Origin: Paracoccus salsus
GTDB taxonomy: Bacteria > Pseudomonadota > Alphaproteobacteria > Rhodobacterales > Rhodobacteraceae
Direction of reading: 5' to 3'
Assembly: GCF_021556615.1 (NCBI RefSeq)
Contig: NZ_JAKGGD010000006.1
Span: 1 to 64,000, forward strand
DNA length: 64,000 nucleotides
Position 1 is the stretch's first letter. Every line of letters begins with the position of its first letter. A model generated the notes under the pieces. The model was given only the letters and a program-made list of their open reading frames with translations, did no database searches and was not told the DNA's origin. Below, piece by piece: positions 1 to 11,591 of this stretch. A program made the position numbers and the translations under genes.

Positions 1-94
1 TTGAAGTCGCCAAACTCCACCTCGACCATACACCTCGATGGCCACCTGAGATTACACCGAACGAGCCGGTGAAATTACACCACGTGCTCGGACA
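1..94. mobile_element. Probable terminal end of an insertion sequence (IS21-like)
   Basis: The sequence carries a stepped repeat, ATTACACC at about 54-61 and 74-81 and ATTACC at 94-99. Repeated terminal motifs of this kind are typical of IS21-family ends. Read on the minus strand, the element would start with TGTCCGAG at position 94, giving the TG...CA boundary expected of many IS elements. No transposase is visible because the window starts here. The family assignment is inference; the repeat itself is seen directly. Confidence 0.4.
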
Positions 95-105
95 TTACCT
101 TTTCT

Positions 106-1122
106 TTGCGCGCCGTCCCGCCTGAAGTAGTCGATGGTGTTACGTCGGGCCTGTACAAAGTCACTGGCTCCGTTGTCCGTGAGGTGTCTTCAGGGCGCGG
201 TGTGGCATTCCTTCAAGAAACCAGTGTGGTACAGTCTCTGCTCAACAGTGCGTTGAGTGGGGTTGGCGCAACGCTTCAGAACGGATTCAGTCCCCTAGGC
301 GTAGTTGCTCTCATCCAGAACCAGCAGATTAAATCTCGCTTGGCCGAAGTTCAATCTTCTCTGGCTCTCTTGCAGAATCTTCAAATTGGCACGTTGGCAG
401 TTTCCGGCCTTGGGCTTGGAGTATCTGTCGCGGGCTTTGCCGTGATTCTGAAACGCCTCAAAGGCATCGAGGCACAGCTCGGCACTATCGAGGCCAAAAT
501 TGATCGCGTTACAACTGATCGTCGCACAGATGATATTCGCATGATCTTTGCTGATGTTGGGACGCAGTTGGACATCGTGGACACCTTGTCCGCGCGGTCA
601 AACAGGGTGAGCAGCGGAGAGGCGGCTGAGCATGCGCTAGCGATCTCATCCGGGAGACTTGAAGCCCATTTTCAGCAAGAATCCGAAGCCATGCAGATGG
701 GCCGCATGACATCTGCCGACATGGACATGCTGTGGTCGTTGGCCGCTGCGATCAGACTTTGCCATGAAGCTGGGCTCCGAGCCCTCTACAGCATCGACGA
801 ATTGGAAGCTGCAAAACAACTGGCCGAACGACGAGCGCAGCGTTTTCTAGATCTTAGCCAGAGCCTTACCCCCGATGCCTTGGCGCGCCTCTGTGCTCAG
901 GGCAAGCTCGATCTGACCTCCTACACTGAGGCGCGGCGGCTGGCACTTCCACAGGCCGAAGTTCTTGTGCAGGCGCTGCGTGATAGTGTGGCGTCAATCA
1001 GCTCCCAATCGGAGCTGGCTCATAACCTGATAGACAACGAGATTACGGGTCCAGCTTACCTCGCTGAGATCGCAGAAGAGGAGGACGCGCCGCTACTCAT
1101 GCTGTCGCCGCCTGCCTCGTAG
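106..1122 (+). CDS. Unrecognised coiled-coil membrane protein, probably 5'-truncated by an IS
   Basis: I do not recognise this family. The 338-residue frame has an N-terminal region without a signal peptide, a heptad-like stretch (about residues 72-95), one strong hydrophobic segment (about 95-115), a second coiled coil (about 118-140), and a soluble helical C-terminal half ending in an acidic patch. The only early start is TTG at 106, with no ribosome binding site. The frame is already open from position 73, and the putative IS end lies 12 bases upstream, so the native start codon was probably removed or replaced. Base composition is visibly less GC-rich than the neighbouring core genes. It lies beyond the 3' end of a tRNA-Ser gene, a common island site. 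Function unknown. Confidence 0.6.
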   Translation: MRAVPPEVVDGVTSGLYKVTGSVVREVSSGRGVAFLQETSVVQSLLNSALSGVGATLQNGFSPLGVVALIQNQQIKSRLAEVQSSLALLQNLQIGTLAVSGLGLGVSVAGFAVILKRLKGIEAQLGTIEAKIDRVTTDRRTDDIRMIFADVGTQLDIVDTLSARSNRVSSGEAAEHALAISSGRLEAHFQQESEAMQMGRMTSADMDMLWSLAAAIRLCHEAGLRALYSIDELEAAKQLAERRAQRFLDLSQSLTPDALARLCAQGKLDLTSYTEARRLALPQAEVLVQALRDSVASISSQSELAHNLIDNEITGPAYLAEIAEEEDAPLLMLSPPAS

Positions 1123-1503
1123 AGGTAACAAGCACCAGTCCTTTTTTCATCAACGCTTTTCGGGGTTGGCACCGGCAAATCACCGCCATCGCTACGCACC
1201 ATTCGGCCAGCGCACGCAGCTTCTGCGCCTCTTGCGTGTTGCGGCTCTGTTCCCCTTGAAGGCGATTGACACAAGGCCCGAAGTTTAAGCGGTGTTGAAA
1301 CTCAGGACATTGGAAAGACGACGAAAAATCCGACCGAACCGAAATCGGCGAGGTTCGCCCGAACAGAGACGGAGCGCCATTCAGAGCCCGGAACAGGCGT
1401 GGCGCGCGGTCTCAGAGGTTCGCATGGGGGAGGCAAAGCCCTTTGAAAACACGACTATTTCCGCGCCGCGATGGGCGCCTGTCCGTGTTCGCAACAGGGA
1501 TGA
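1123..1503. other. Gene-free junction between accessory gene and tRNA-Ser
   Basis: I see no convincing gene in these 381 bases. A minus-strand frame stays open for a long way, but it has no ribosome binding site or recognisable protein pattern. No integrase gene and no copy of the tRNA 3' end, as would mark an attachment site, were seen. The stretch joins lower-GC accessory DNA to the core chromosome. Confidence 0.5.
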
Positions 1504-1592
1504 TGGCGGAGGCGGTGGGATTCGAACCCACGGTGGGGTTGACCCACGTCGGTTTTCAAGACCGGTGCATTAAACCACTCTGCCACGCCTCC
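1504..1592 (-). tRNA. tRNA-Ser(UGA)
   Basis: On the minus strand the acceptor stem GGAGGCG pairs with CGCCTCC, followed by discriminator G and an encoded CCA (1504-1506). The anticodon loop CTTGAAA gives anticodon UGA. A long variable arm is present, as expected for a class II tRNA-Ser. The T loop has the TTCGAAT pattern. The 3' end faces the accessory DNA at positions 1-1122. Confidence 0.95.
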
Positions 1593-1635
1593 GTGGCGGG
1601 ACGCTTAGCCGCTTGGCGGATAGGGCGCAAGATGC

Positions 1636-2142
1636 TCAGCGGCGGAGTGTCACGACGTTGGTGGCGCCGTTGATCTCGACTGCGGCGATGCGGGCGAGCT
1701 GGATATTCGACAGTGCGACCGCCGCGGTGATCTGGTCGGTTTCGGGGCGGGCGGGCAGGCGTGCGGACTCGCTTGAGGCCGCCGGGGGCAGGGCGACCAT
1801 GCGCAGGCGCAGAACCCCGTCGGCGTCCGGTGTGATCCGCCCGGCGGGCTGGGGCCGTGCGGTGAGAAGCGCGACCCCGGAATATCCCTTGGTCGGGGTC
1901 ATCGCCGTAACGACCAAGAGACGGCCTTCCGCAAGCGGTTCCCATCGCGCTCCCGTGATCTGTGCGATTCCTGGCCTGGCATCAGCAAGCTGGCCGTAGC
2001 CTCCATCGGGTTCCAGCGTCGTGCGCGGGGCGCTGCCGCCGCCGAACCATCCCAGCGGGTTCCATCGGCTGTCGCCGAAACGCCCGCCGCAGCCCGACAG
2101 CAGCAGGACCGAGATCAGGAGGGGCGCGGTCAGTTTCGTCAT
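1636..2142 (-). CDS. Small outer-envelope lipoprotein, unknown function
   Basis: This 168-residue protein begins with a type II signal peptide: a basic N-terminus, a hydrophobic core and the lipobox LLSGC with Cys18. A Gly/Trp-rich linker follows the lipidated Cys, then a compact domain of about 120 residues containing an IAQITGARW motif and ending in a stretch predicted to be beta-rich. The lipobox indicates export and lipid anchoring; which membrane cannot be told from sequence. It is divergent from sufE with about 115 bases between them. No family name can be assigned with confidence, and no function is claimed. Confidence 0.75.
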   Translation of the reverse strand: MTKLTAPLLISVLLLSGCGGRFGDSRWNPLGWFGGGSAPRTTLEPDGGYGQLADARPGIAQITGARWEPLAEGRLLVVTAMTPTKGYSGVALLTARPQPAGRITPDADGVLRLRMVALPPAASSESARLPARPETDQITAAVALSNIQLARIAAVEINGATNVVTLRR

Positions 2143-2220
2143 GTCACCATCCCTTGGTCTTTCGCCCGATTGTTAGGGGAAAGCGGCGCGTCGCGAAAGC
2201 CTCTTTGACCTTGTCGGCGC

Positions 2221-2236
2221 ATCGGGTTAACCCGAT
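2221..2236. promoter_or_regulatory. Perfect 16-bp palindrome upstream of sufE
   Basis: ATCGGGTTAACCCGAT is a perfect palindrome ending 21 bases before the sufE ATG and overlapping the probable 5' leader. It lies in the divergent interval between the lipoprotein gene and sufE, so it could be an operator for either. No known regulator is assigned. Confidence 0.4.
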
Positions 2237-2257
2237 ATCAAGCCCGAAGGAGCAACC

Positions 2258-2668
2258 ATGGCCAGCCCCGCCTTTGAAGACATCGCAGAGACTTTCGAAT
2301 TCCTGGATGACTGGGAGGATCGTTATCGCCACGTCATCGAGCTCGGCAAGGCAATGCCGGCAATGGAGCCGGCGCTTCAGGTGCCGGCGACCAAAGTCGA
2401 GGGCTGTGCCAGTCAGGTCTGGATCATGCCGAGGGTCGAGGACGGTCGCTTCGATTTCCAGGGTGACAGCGATGCGATGATCGTGCGCGGGCTGATTGCG
2501 ATCCTGCATGCCTTGTATGCCGGCCTGTCGGTCGGCGAAGTCGTGCGCGTCGACGCGCAGGCCGAACTGGCCCGGCTGGGTCTGGACGAACATCTGTCCT
2601 CGCAGCGATCGAACGGGCTGCGGGCAATGGTCGAGCGAATCAGGCTGCTTGCCGCCGCCGCAGCGTGA
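2258..2668 (+). CDS. sufE: SufE-family cysteine desulfurase sulfur acceptor
   Basis: SufE takes persulfide sulfur from the cysteine desulfurase SufS and passes it to the SufBCD scaffold for Fe-S cluster assembly in the cytoplasm. The 136-residue length matches the family. The sulfur-accepting cysteine is Cys50 in the conserved EGCASQVW context, and the typical [10 protein letters not shown] helix follows. The ATG has a good ribosome binding site (GAAGGAG). Its 3' end overlaps the convergent mnmA by 29 bases; both proteins handle persulfide sulfur, though the convergent layout does not make them an operon. Confidence 0.93.
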   Translation: MASPAFEDIAETFEFLDDWEDRYRHVIELGKAMPAMEPALQVPATKVEGCASQVWIMPRVEDGRFDFQGDSDAMIVRGLIAILHALYAGLSVGEVVRVDAQAELARLGLDEHLSSQRSNGLRAMVERIRLLAAAAA

Positions 2669-3815
2669 TCCAGCCGCCACCCAGCACCCGTGTGGTGTCG
2701 CCAGCATAGAAGACACAGGCCTGGCCAGGGCTGACGCCTTCCTCGGCGTCCAGCAATTCGACCTCGGCGCGCGTGCCGTCCAGCGGCCGCAGGATCGCGG
2801 GCTTCGGCGGACGGGTCGAGCGGATGCGGACCATGCATGCGATCTCGCCTTCAAAAGGCTGATCGCCCAGCCAGTTGACCTCGGAGACCGGCACGACGGT
2901 CGTGGCCAGATGGGACTTGGGGCCGACGATGACCTGCCGCGCGAACGGATCAAGCCGCACCACATAGAGCGGGTCCTCGAGCCCGCCGATTCCAAGACCG
3001 CGACGCTGGCCGATCGTGTAGTGGATCACGCCCCGATGCCTGCCCAGCACCCTGCCGCTCATGTCGACGATATCACCGGGGTCGGCGGAACCTGGGCGAA
3101 GTTTCTCGATCACCGAGGCATAATCGCCATTCGGCACGAAGCAGATGTCCTGGCTGTCAGGCTTGTCTGCGACCGACAAACCGTATTCCGCGGCCAGCGC
3201 CCGGGTTTCGGCCTTGCTTTTCAGGTGGCCAAGAGGGAAGCGCAGGAACTCCAGCTGCTCCTGTGTGGTCGAGAACAGGAAATAGCTCTGGTCACGGGCC
3301 GGATCGGCGGCCATGTGCAACTCGGCGCGGTCCGGACCCGCCTTGCGCTGGATGTAGTGGCCGGTCGCCATGCAGTCCGCGTCGAGGTCGCGGGCGGTCT
3401 GCAGCAGGTCGCGGAACTTCACCCGTTCATTGCAGCGAATGCAGGGCACGGGCGTCGCCCCGGCCAGATACGCGTCGGCGAATTCGTCGATCACCGATTC
3501 GCGGAACTTGTTCTCGTAGTCGAGGACGTAATGCGGAAATCCCATGCGTTCGGCGACGCGGCGGGCGTCATGGATGTCCTGGCCGGCGCAACAGGCACCC
3601 TTCTTGGCCAGCGCCGCACCGTGGTCATAAAGCTGCAGCGTGACGCCGACGACATCGTAGCCTTCCGATTTGAGACAGGCGGCGACCACGGAACTGTCCA
3701 CGCCGCCGGACATTGCCACCACCACGCGCGTCTGTGCCGGCGGCTTGGCAAAGCCGAGACTGTTCAATATCGGATCGCCGCCAGAAGGGCGGCGCGGAAG
3801 GACGGTGCTGGTCAT
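2640..3815 (-). CDS. mnmA: tRNA-specific 2-thiouridylase MnmA
   Basis: MnmA thiolates U34 of tRNA-Lys, -Glu and -Gln, using ATP and persulfide sulfur. From the ATG at 3815 the protein has 391 residues. The PP-loop SGGVDSS lies at about 36-42, the conserved Cys128 in a CNERVKF context, and the second catalytic cysteine Cys225 in [10 protein letters not shown]. The C-terminal domain is complete. An upstream ATG at 3875 would add 20 residues without conservation and was not preferred. The N-terminal extension of about 30 residues before the PP-loop is somewhat long for the family. Confidence 0.95.
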   Translation of the reverse strand: MTSTVLPRRPSGGDPILNSLGFAKPPAQTRVVVAMSGGVDSSVVAACLKSEGYDVVGVTLQLYDHGAALAKKGACCAGQDIHDARRVAERMGFPHYVLDYENKFRESVIDEFADAYLAGATPVPCIRCNERVKFRDLLQTARDLDADCMATGHYIQRKAGPDRAELHMAADPARDQSYFLFSTTQEQLEFLRFPLGHLKSKAETRALAAEYGLSVADKPDSQDICFVPNGDYASVIEKLRPGSADPGDIVDMSGRVLGRHRGVIHYTIGQRRGLGIGGLEDPLYVVRLDPFARQVIVGPKSHLATTVVPVSEVNWLGDQPFEGEIACMVRIRSTRPPKPAILRPLDGTRAEVELLDAEEGVSPGQACVFYAGDTTRVLGGGWITLRRRQAA

Positions 3816-3903
3816 GATCCCGATGGGTGTTCGCGAATTCCCGTCGAAATATAGGCAAATGCTAGCCATTCTCAACCCACGCCGCGTGAAAAAGCGGCGC
3901 GGG

Positions 3904-3918
3904 CTAACCTCGGTTTAA
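3904..3918. promoter_or_regulatory. Candidate CtrA box upstream of sciP
   Basis: CTAA-CCTCGGT-TTAA matches the CtrA consensus TTAA-N7-TTAA with one mismatch. It ends 45 bases before the sciP ATG. A similar site precedes ctrA, which suggests that both genes are under CtrA control. Confidence 0.5.
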
Positions 3919-3963
3919 GCCATTTCCACCAGTGTCGCAGGACGCGACCGAAGGACAGGTGGA

Positions 3964-4239
3964 ATGTTCGTGAAGAAAACCAGTGGCCCCCGCACCGTGA
4001 CTTTGCCGAACGGCAGGATCCTGACCGTTGCCGATTTGCCGCCAATGGATACGCGCTGGGTGGCGAGCCGCAAGGAAACGGTCGTTCTGGCCGTCGCATA
4101 CGGGCTTATCTCGCGCGATGAGGCGTTGCGCCGCTATGGGCTTTCCGAGGAAGAATTCGATGCCTGGCATCAGGCGATGAAGCAGCACGGGCGCGCGGCC
4201 CTGAAGGTCACCGCACTGCAAAGATTCAGACAACCATAG
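3964..4239 (+). CDS. sciP: CtrA inhibitor SciP (DUF1153)
   Basis: SciP is a small helix-turn-helix protein which, in Caulobacter, inhibits transcription of CtrA-activated promoters. The 91-residue length is typical of the DUF1153 family. The N-terminal TLPNGRILTVADLPP segment leads into the RWVASRKETVVLAV helix and the ALRRYGLSEEEF recognition region, which together are the family signature. The gene lies immediately upstream of ctrA in the same direction, with a CtrA-type half-site in front of each. In other alphaproteobacteria the two genes are often apart, so the adjacency invites a feedback interpretation. Confidence 0.88.
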   Translation: MFVKKTSGPRTVTLPNGRILTVADLPPMDTRWVASRKETVVLAVAYGLISRDEALRRYGLSEEEFDAWHQAMKQHGRAALKVTALQRFRQP

Positions 4240-4268
4240 GTTGCGTCATCACGTTTTCGTCGTCATAA

Positions 4269-4283
4269 GTAACGACATATTAA
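4269..4283. promoter_or_regulatory. Candidate CtrA autoregulatory box
   Basis: GTAA-CGACATA-TTAA matches TTAA-N7-TTAA with one mismatch and lies 56 bases before the ctrA start. GANTC sites flank it at 4223-4227 (GATTC) and 4318-4322 (GAATC), as expected if CcrM methylation state also tunes ctrA transcription. Function is inferred from Caulobacter. Confidence 0.5.
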
Positions 4284-4338
4284 CCTGATGGGTCGATTGT
4301 CGGCACAGCACCTAGGCGAATCGAGGACGAACCAACAC

Positions 4339-5049
4339 ATGCGTATTCTTCTGGTTGAGGATGATCCCAGCACCGCGCGCGCGATCGAACTGATGCTGAC
4401 GGCGGCCAGCTTCAACGTTTTCCTGACCGATATGGGTGAGGAGGGGATCGATCTGGCAAAGCTTTACGATTACGATCTCATCCTTCTCGACCTCGATCTT
4501 CCCGACATGCACGGGATGGAGGTGCTGCGCCATCTGCGACTGGCCCGGATCGATACGCCGATCCTGATCCTGACCGGATCGGACGACACCGAAAGCAAGC
4601 TGCGCGGCTTCGGGTTCGGCGCCGACGACTACATGACCAAGCCTTTCAACCGCGAGGAATTGCAGGCCCGAATCCAGGCGATCATCCGCCGTTCCAAGGG
4701 GCATAGCCAGGCGATCATCCAGACCGGCGAGATCATCGTCAATCTCGACGCACGCTCGGTCGAGGCGAAGGGCAAGCCGGTGAATCTGACCGGCAAGGAG
4801 TATCAGATCCTTGAATTGCTCAGCCTTCGAAAGGGCACCACGCTGACGAAGGAGATGTTTCTGAACCATCTGTACGGCGGCATGGACGAACCCGAACTGA
4901 AGATCATCGATGTCTTCATCTGCAAGCTTCGCAAGAAGCTGTCCGAGGCCCTGGGCGGCGAGAACCATATCGAGACTGTCTGGGGGCGTGGCTATGTGCT
5001 TCGCGACCCCGGTCCTGCGGATGAGAAACGGCTGGCCATGGGCGCCTGA
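4339..5049 (+). CDS. ctrA: Cell-cycle response regulator CtrA
   Basis: CtrA is an OmpR-type response regulator controlling cell-cycle, motility and related genes in alphaproteobacteria. From the ATG at 4339 the 236-residue protein starts [20 protein letters not shown]. The receiver has the acidic pair at 8-9, the phospho-acceptor Asp51 in LLDLDLPD, and the Lys of TKPFN. The winged-helix DNA-binding domain spans about 125-228, with the [12 protein letters not shown] and [13 protein letters not shown] motifs characteristic of CtrA. The longer frame starting at 4288 lacks the conserved MRILLVEDD start. It is followed by about 200 bases without a gene before ligA. Confidence 0.96.
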   Translation: MRILLVEDDPSTARAIELMLTAASFNVFLTDMGEEGIDLAKLYDYDLILLDLDLPDMHGMEVLRHLRLARIDTPILILTGSDDTESKLRGFGFGADDYMTKPFNREELQARIQAIIRRSKGHSQAIIQTGEIIVNLDARSVEAKGKPVNLTGKEYQILELLSLRKGTTLTKEMFLNHLYGGMDEPELKIIDVFICKLRKKLSEALGGENHIETVWGRGYVLRDPGPADEKRLAMGA

Positions 5050-5200
5050 TTCTCGCCTCGACCGGGGTGAGGCGAAAGGCCGGCTCGCCTGTGCGAGGCC
5101 GGTCGTTTGCGTCGTTGGCCGCCGCGACTTGCGCATGGTTCCCTTCTGGGCGAAATCTGTCGGGGCGCCCTTGGCGGGCGTGGCGGGCGGGCTTTCCTGA

Positions 5201-9552
<4,352 letters not shown>

Positions 9553-9558
9553 GAATTC

Positions 9559-9573
9559 TTAAGATGTTCTTAA
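9559..9573. promoter_or_regulatory. Perfect TTAA-N7-TTAA (CtrA-type) motif
   Basis: TTAA-GATGTTC-TTAA fits the CtrA consensus exactly. It overlaps a perfect 14-bp palindrome (TTAAGAATTCTTAA, 9549-9562) and the SOS box. The overlap means that it may be partly a by-product of the AT-rich promoter. Confidence 0.35.
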
Positions 9574-9580
9574 AAAGTTC
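9566..9580 (+). promoter_or_regulatory. SOS (LexA) box GTTC-N7-GTTC
   Basis: GTTC-TTAAAAA-GTTC matches exactly the LexA operator known from alphaproteobacteria such as Rhodobacter and Caulobacter. It lies 53 bases upstream of the 31-codon gene at 9634 and just after the recG stop, so it would regulate the small gene rather than recG. Confidence 0.7.
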
Positions 9581-9633
9581 TTTACAGCACGCCGGAGAAA
9601 TGAGAACAAAGAGGCAACACAGAGGAGTATCCC

Positions 9634-9729
9634 ATGACCCGCGAGTTCCTGTCCGATCTTCTTGGCGTCACCGCGCTGTCTGTCATCACCGGCGTGATGC
9701 TGTGGCTGCCCGCCATCCTGCAAGCCTGA
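9634..9729 (+). CDS. 31-residue SOS-linked membrane micropeptide (SidA-like by context)
   Basis: The ATG at 9634 follows a ribosome binding site (AGAGGAG). The frame encodes 31 residues: a short polar N-terminus (MTREFLSD), then one hydrophobic helix covering nearly all the rest (about 9-29), ending LPAILQA. It has its own promoter-like region with a perfect SOS box and its own strong terminator, which argues for a real transcription unit. Caulobacter SidA is a similarly tiny SOS-induced inner-membrane division inhibitor; that parallel rests on size, membrane helix and operator, not on sequence identity. It could instead be another short hydrophobic stress peptide or toxin. Confidence 0.65.
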   Translation: MTREFLSDLLGVTALSVITGVMLWLPAILQA

Positions 9730-9798
9730 ATTTCTGCCCCGCGATGCGAAAGCGGCGCCACGCCTGTGTGCCGTCCTGTCCCTGCTCGCGCAACTTGG

Positions 9799-9825
9799 CC
9801 GGCCCCGATCAGGGGCCGGTTTTTT
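9799..9825 (+). terminator. Rho-independent terminator of the micropeptide gene
   Basis: CCGGCCCC (9799-9806) pairs perfectly with GGGGCCGG (9812-9819) around a GATCA loop, followed by TTTTTT. It ends transcription from the small gene at 9634 just before the convergent scaffold gene. Confidence 0.85.
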
Positions 9826-9832
9826 CATGCAC

Positions 9833-10276
9833 TCAGGCCGCGGCCAACGCCTGGTCCACCGCTTCAAGTGTCGCTTCCCAGGCCAGCAGGATCGAGGCGT
9901 GGCGGTTGGGATATTCGCGGGCGGGCAGCAAGACCTCGAGTTCGGCGAACGGGGGCGGGGGCGGATCGCCAGCGTTCTTCAGCATGGCGCGCAATTGGTC
10001 ATGCGTCGCGGCGATTTCGTCGCGGCTGCGGCCGATGACGGCGCCGCCCAGCACGGCGGCCGAGGCCTGACCCAGCGCGCAGGCGCGCACCTGCTGGGCA
10101 AACTGGACAATGCGGCCGTCCTTGACGCCGACGTCCACCGTCACCGAGGACCCGCATTGCGGAGACCGGCGCATCGCGCTGCCTTGCGGCGCGGTCAGGC
10201 GGCCCTGATGCGGGATCGATGTCGTCAGCGCCAGGATCCGGCGCGAGTAAAGCTGCATCAGGTCGCTGTCGGCCAT
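9833..10276 (-). CDS. SufU/NifU-like iron-sulfur scaffold family protein
   Basis: The 147-residue protein resembles IscU/SufU/NifU N-terminal scaffolds, which assemble or relay sulfur for Fe-S clusters. Two family cysteines are seen, Cys41 in SPQCGSSVTVDV and Cys66 in RACALGQASA. The third ligand position, normally Cys in a RxxCxxLAW context, reads NRHASILLAW, so it is Ala here. That substitution makes a classic three-cysteine scaffold role uncertain. The ATG is at 10276. It diverges from hisI. Confidence 0.8.
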   Translation of the reverse strand: MADSDLMQLYSRRILALTTSIPHQGRLTAPQGSAMRRSPQCGSSVTVDVGVKDGRIVQFAQQVRACALGQASAAVLGGAVIGRSRDEIAATHDQLRAMLKNAGDPPPPPFAELEVLLPAREYPNRHASILLAWEATLEAVDQALAAA

Positions 10277-10338
10277 CGGTTCTTCCCCGCGCGCATCATC
10301 CGTCCTAGATAGGTGCCCCGACCGCGAAAGGAAACCCG

Positions 10339-10698
10339 ATGTTCGACCCCACCAGCCTGAAATACGATGCCAACGGACTGGTCCCCTGCATCGCACAGGA
10401 TCACCGCAGCGGCGAGGTTCTGATGATGGCCTGGATGAACGCCGAGGCCGTCGCCCGGACCCTGAGGACCGGACGGGCCACCTACTGGTCGCGCTCGCGT
10501 CAGGGCTTCTGGGTGAAGGGCGAGACCTCGGGTCATGTCCAGACGCTTGTGGAGTTGCGGGTGGATTGCGACAGCGATTGCCTGCTGGCGCTGGTCGAAC
10601 AGACCGGACCCGCCTGCCACACCAGCCGCCGGAGCTGCTTCTACACCGCGATCCGCAACGGCGAACCGGTCGAGATACTGGCGCCGATGGTCGGGTAG
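10339..10698 (+). CDS. hisI: Phosphoribosyl-AMP cyclohydrolase HisI
   Basis: HisI opens the purine ring of phosphoribosyl-AMP in histidine synthesis. The 119-residue length fits a stand-alone HisI without the HisE domain. Family motifs are MMAWMN, ATYWSRSRQGFWVKGETSGHVQ, and metal-binding cysteines in DCDSDCLL and CHTSRRSCFY. It is a monocistronic gene between two minus-strand genes, with the ribosome binding site GAAAGGAAA. Confidence 0.96.
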   Translation: MFDPTSLKYDANGLVPCIAQDHRSGEVLMMAWMNAEAVARTLRTGRATYWSRSRQGFWVKGETSGHVQTLVELRVDCDSDCLLALVEQTGPACHTSRRSCFYTAIRNGEPVEILAPMVG

Positions 10699-10739
10699 CC
10701 CGCGGGGCACTGTGGACGTTTCGCGCCCCGCCCGCCAGT

Positions 10740-11591
10740 TCACAGCGACAGCAGGCGGCGGATGTCCCCAGGCGTCGCGCCGTCTTCGCGAAGCGCACGG
10801 ATCGACCGGGAATCATCGCGTTTGGCCAGACGCTTCCCGGCGTCGTCCCGGATCAGCCGATGATGATGATACACCGGCGTCGGCAGTTCCAGCAACTTCT
10901 GCAGAAGCACATGTATCCATGTGGAATCGAACAGATCCTTGCCGCGCGTAACCAGGCTGATGCCTTGCGCCGCATCATCGACGACGACCGCGAGATGATA
11001 GGACGTGCCCATCCCGCGCCGAGACAGAATCACGTCGCCGATTCCGTCCAGAAATTCGGCTCGGCCCAGGCCGTGAACCTGCCCGGGCCGGATCGCCTCA
11101 TCGCGGAAGGCGATCCGGTCCAGCCGCAAGGCATCGAAGGCGCGCGCGGCGTCAAGACGAATCACATCGCCGTCGCTGGCGTCCGACATCGGGCGGGCGC
11201 GACAGGTGCCGGGATAGATCAGCCCGTCGGGGCCGGCGGGCAGCGCGCCCTCCTGAGGGGCTGACAACGCCGCGCGGATATCACCACGGCGGCAGCGGCA
11301 GGGATAGCACAAGGGCGCCAGTCGCAGCAGCGCGTCCCGATAGACCGGCAGCCGGTCGGACTGCCGCATCACCGGACGGGGCCAGGCCAGCCCAAGCCAT
11401 GCCAGATCCTCGAAGATCGCCGCCTCGAACGCGGGCCGGCAGCGGTCGCGATCGATATCCTCGATCCGCAGCAGGAACGCGCCGGGATCGGCCCTGGCCG
11501 ACGCGACCAGCGCCGCATAGGCGTGACCCAGATGCAGAAGACCGGTCGGCGAGGGCGCGAAGCGGGTGCGCCTTACTGCGCCGCAAGCCAT
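10740..11591 (-). CDS. gluQ: Glutamyl-Q tRNA(Asp) synthetase GluQRS
   Basis: GluQRS attaches glutamate to the queuosine base of tRNA-Asp. The 283-residue protein is a truncated class I synthetase: it has the [15 protein letters not shown] motif, a zinc-binding CYPCRC...YPGTC set and the KMSKS-like KRLAKRD, but lacks the anticodon-binding domain. The start overlaps the 3' end of trmFO by 19 bases, so the two tRNA modification genes are probably co-transcribed. Confidence 0.93.
   Translation of the reverse strand: MACGAVRRTRFAPSPTGLLHLGHAYAALVASARADPGAFLLRIEDIDRDRCRPAFEAAIFEDLAWLGLAWPRPVMRQSDRLPVYRDALLRLAPLCYPCRCRRGDIRAALSAPQEGALPAGPDGLIYPGTCRARPMSDASDGDVIRLDAARAFDALRLDRIAFRDEAIRPGQVHGLGRAEFLDGIGDVILSRRGMGTSYHLAVVVDDAAQGISLVTRGKDLFDSTWIHVLLQKLLELPTPVYHHHRLIRDDAGKRLAKRDDSRSIRALREDGATPGDIRRLLSL

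Noticed and set aside
1345..1360. GTTCGCCCGAAC dyad upstream of tRNA-Ser
   Set aside because: Inverted rather than direct half-sites with short spacing; does not fit the GTTC-N7-GTTC operator of this group.
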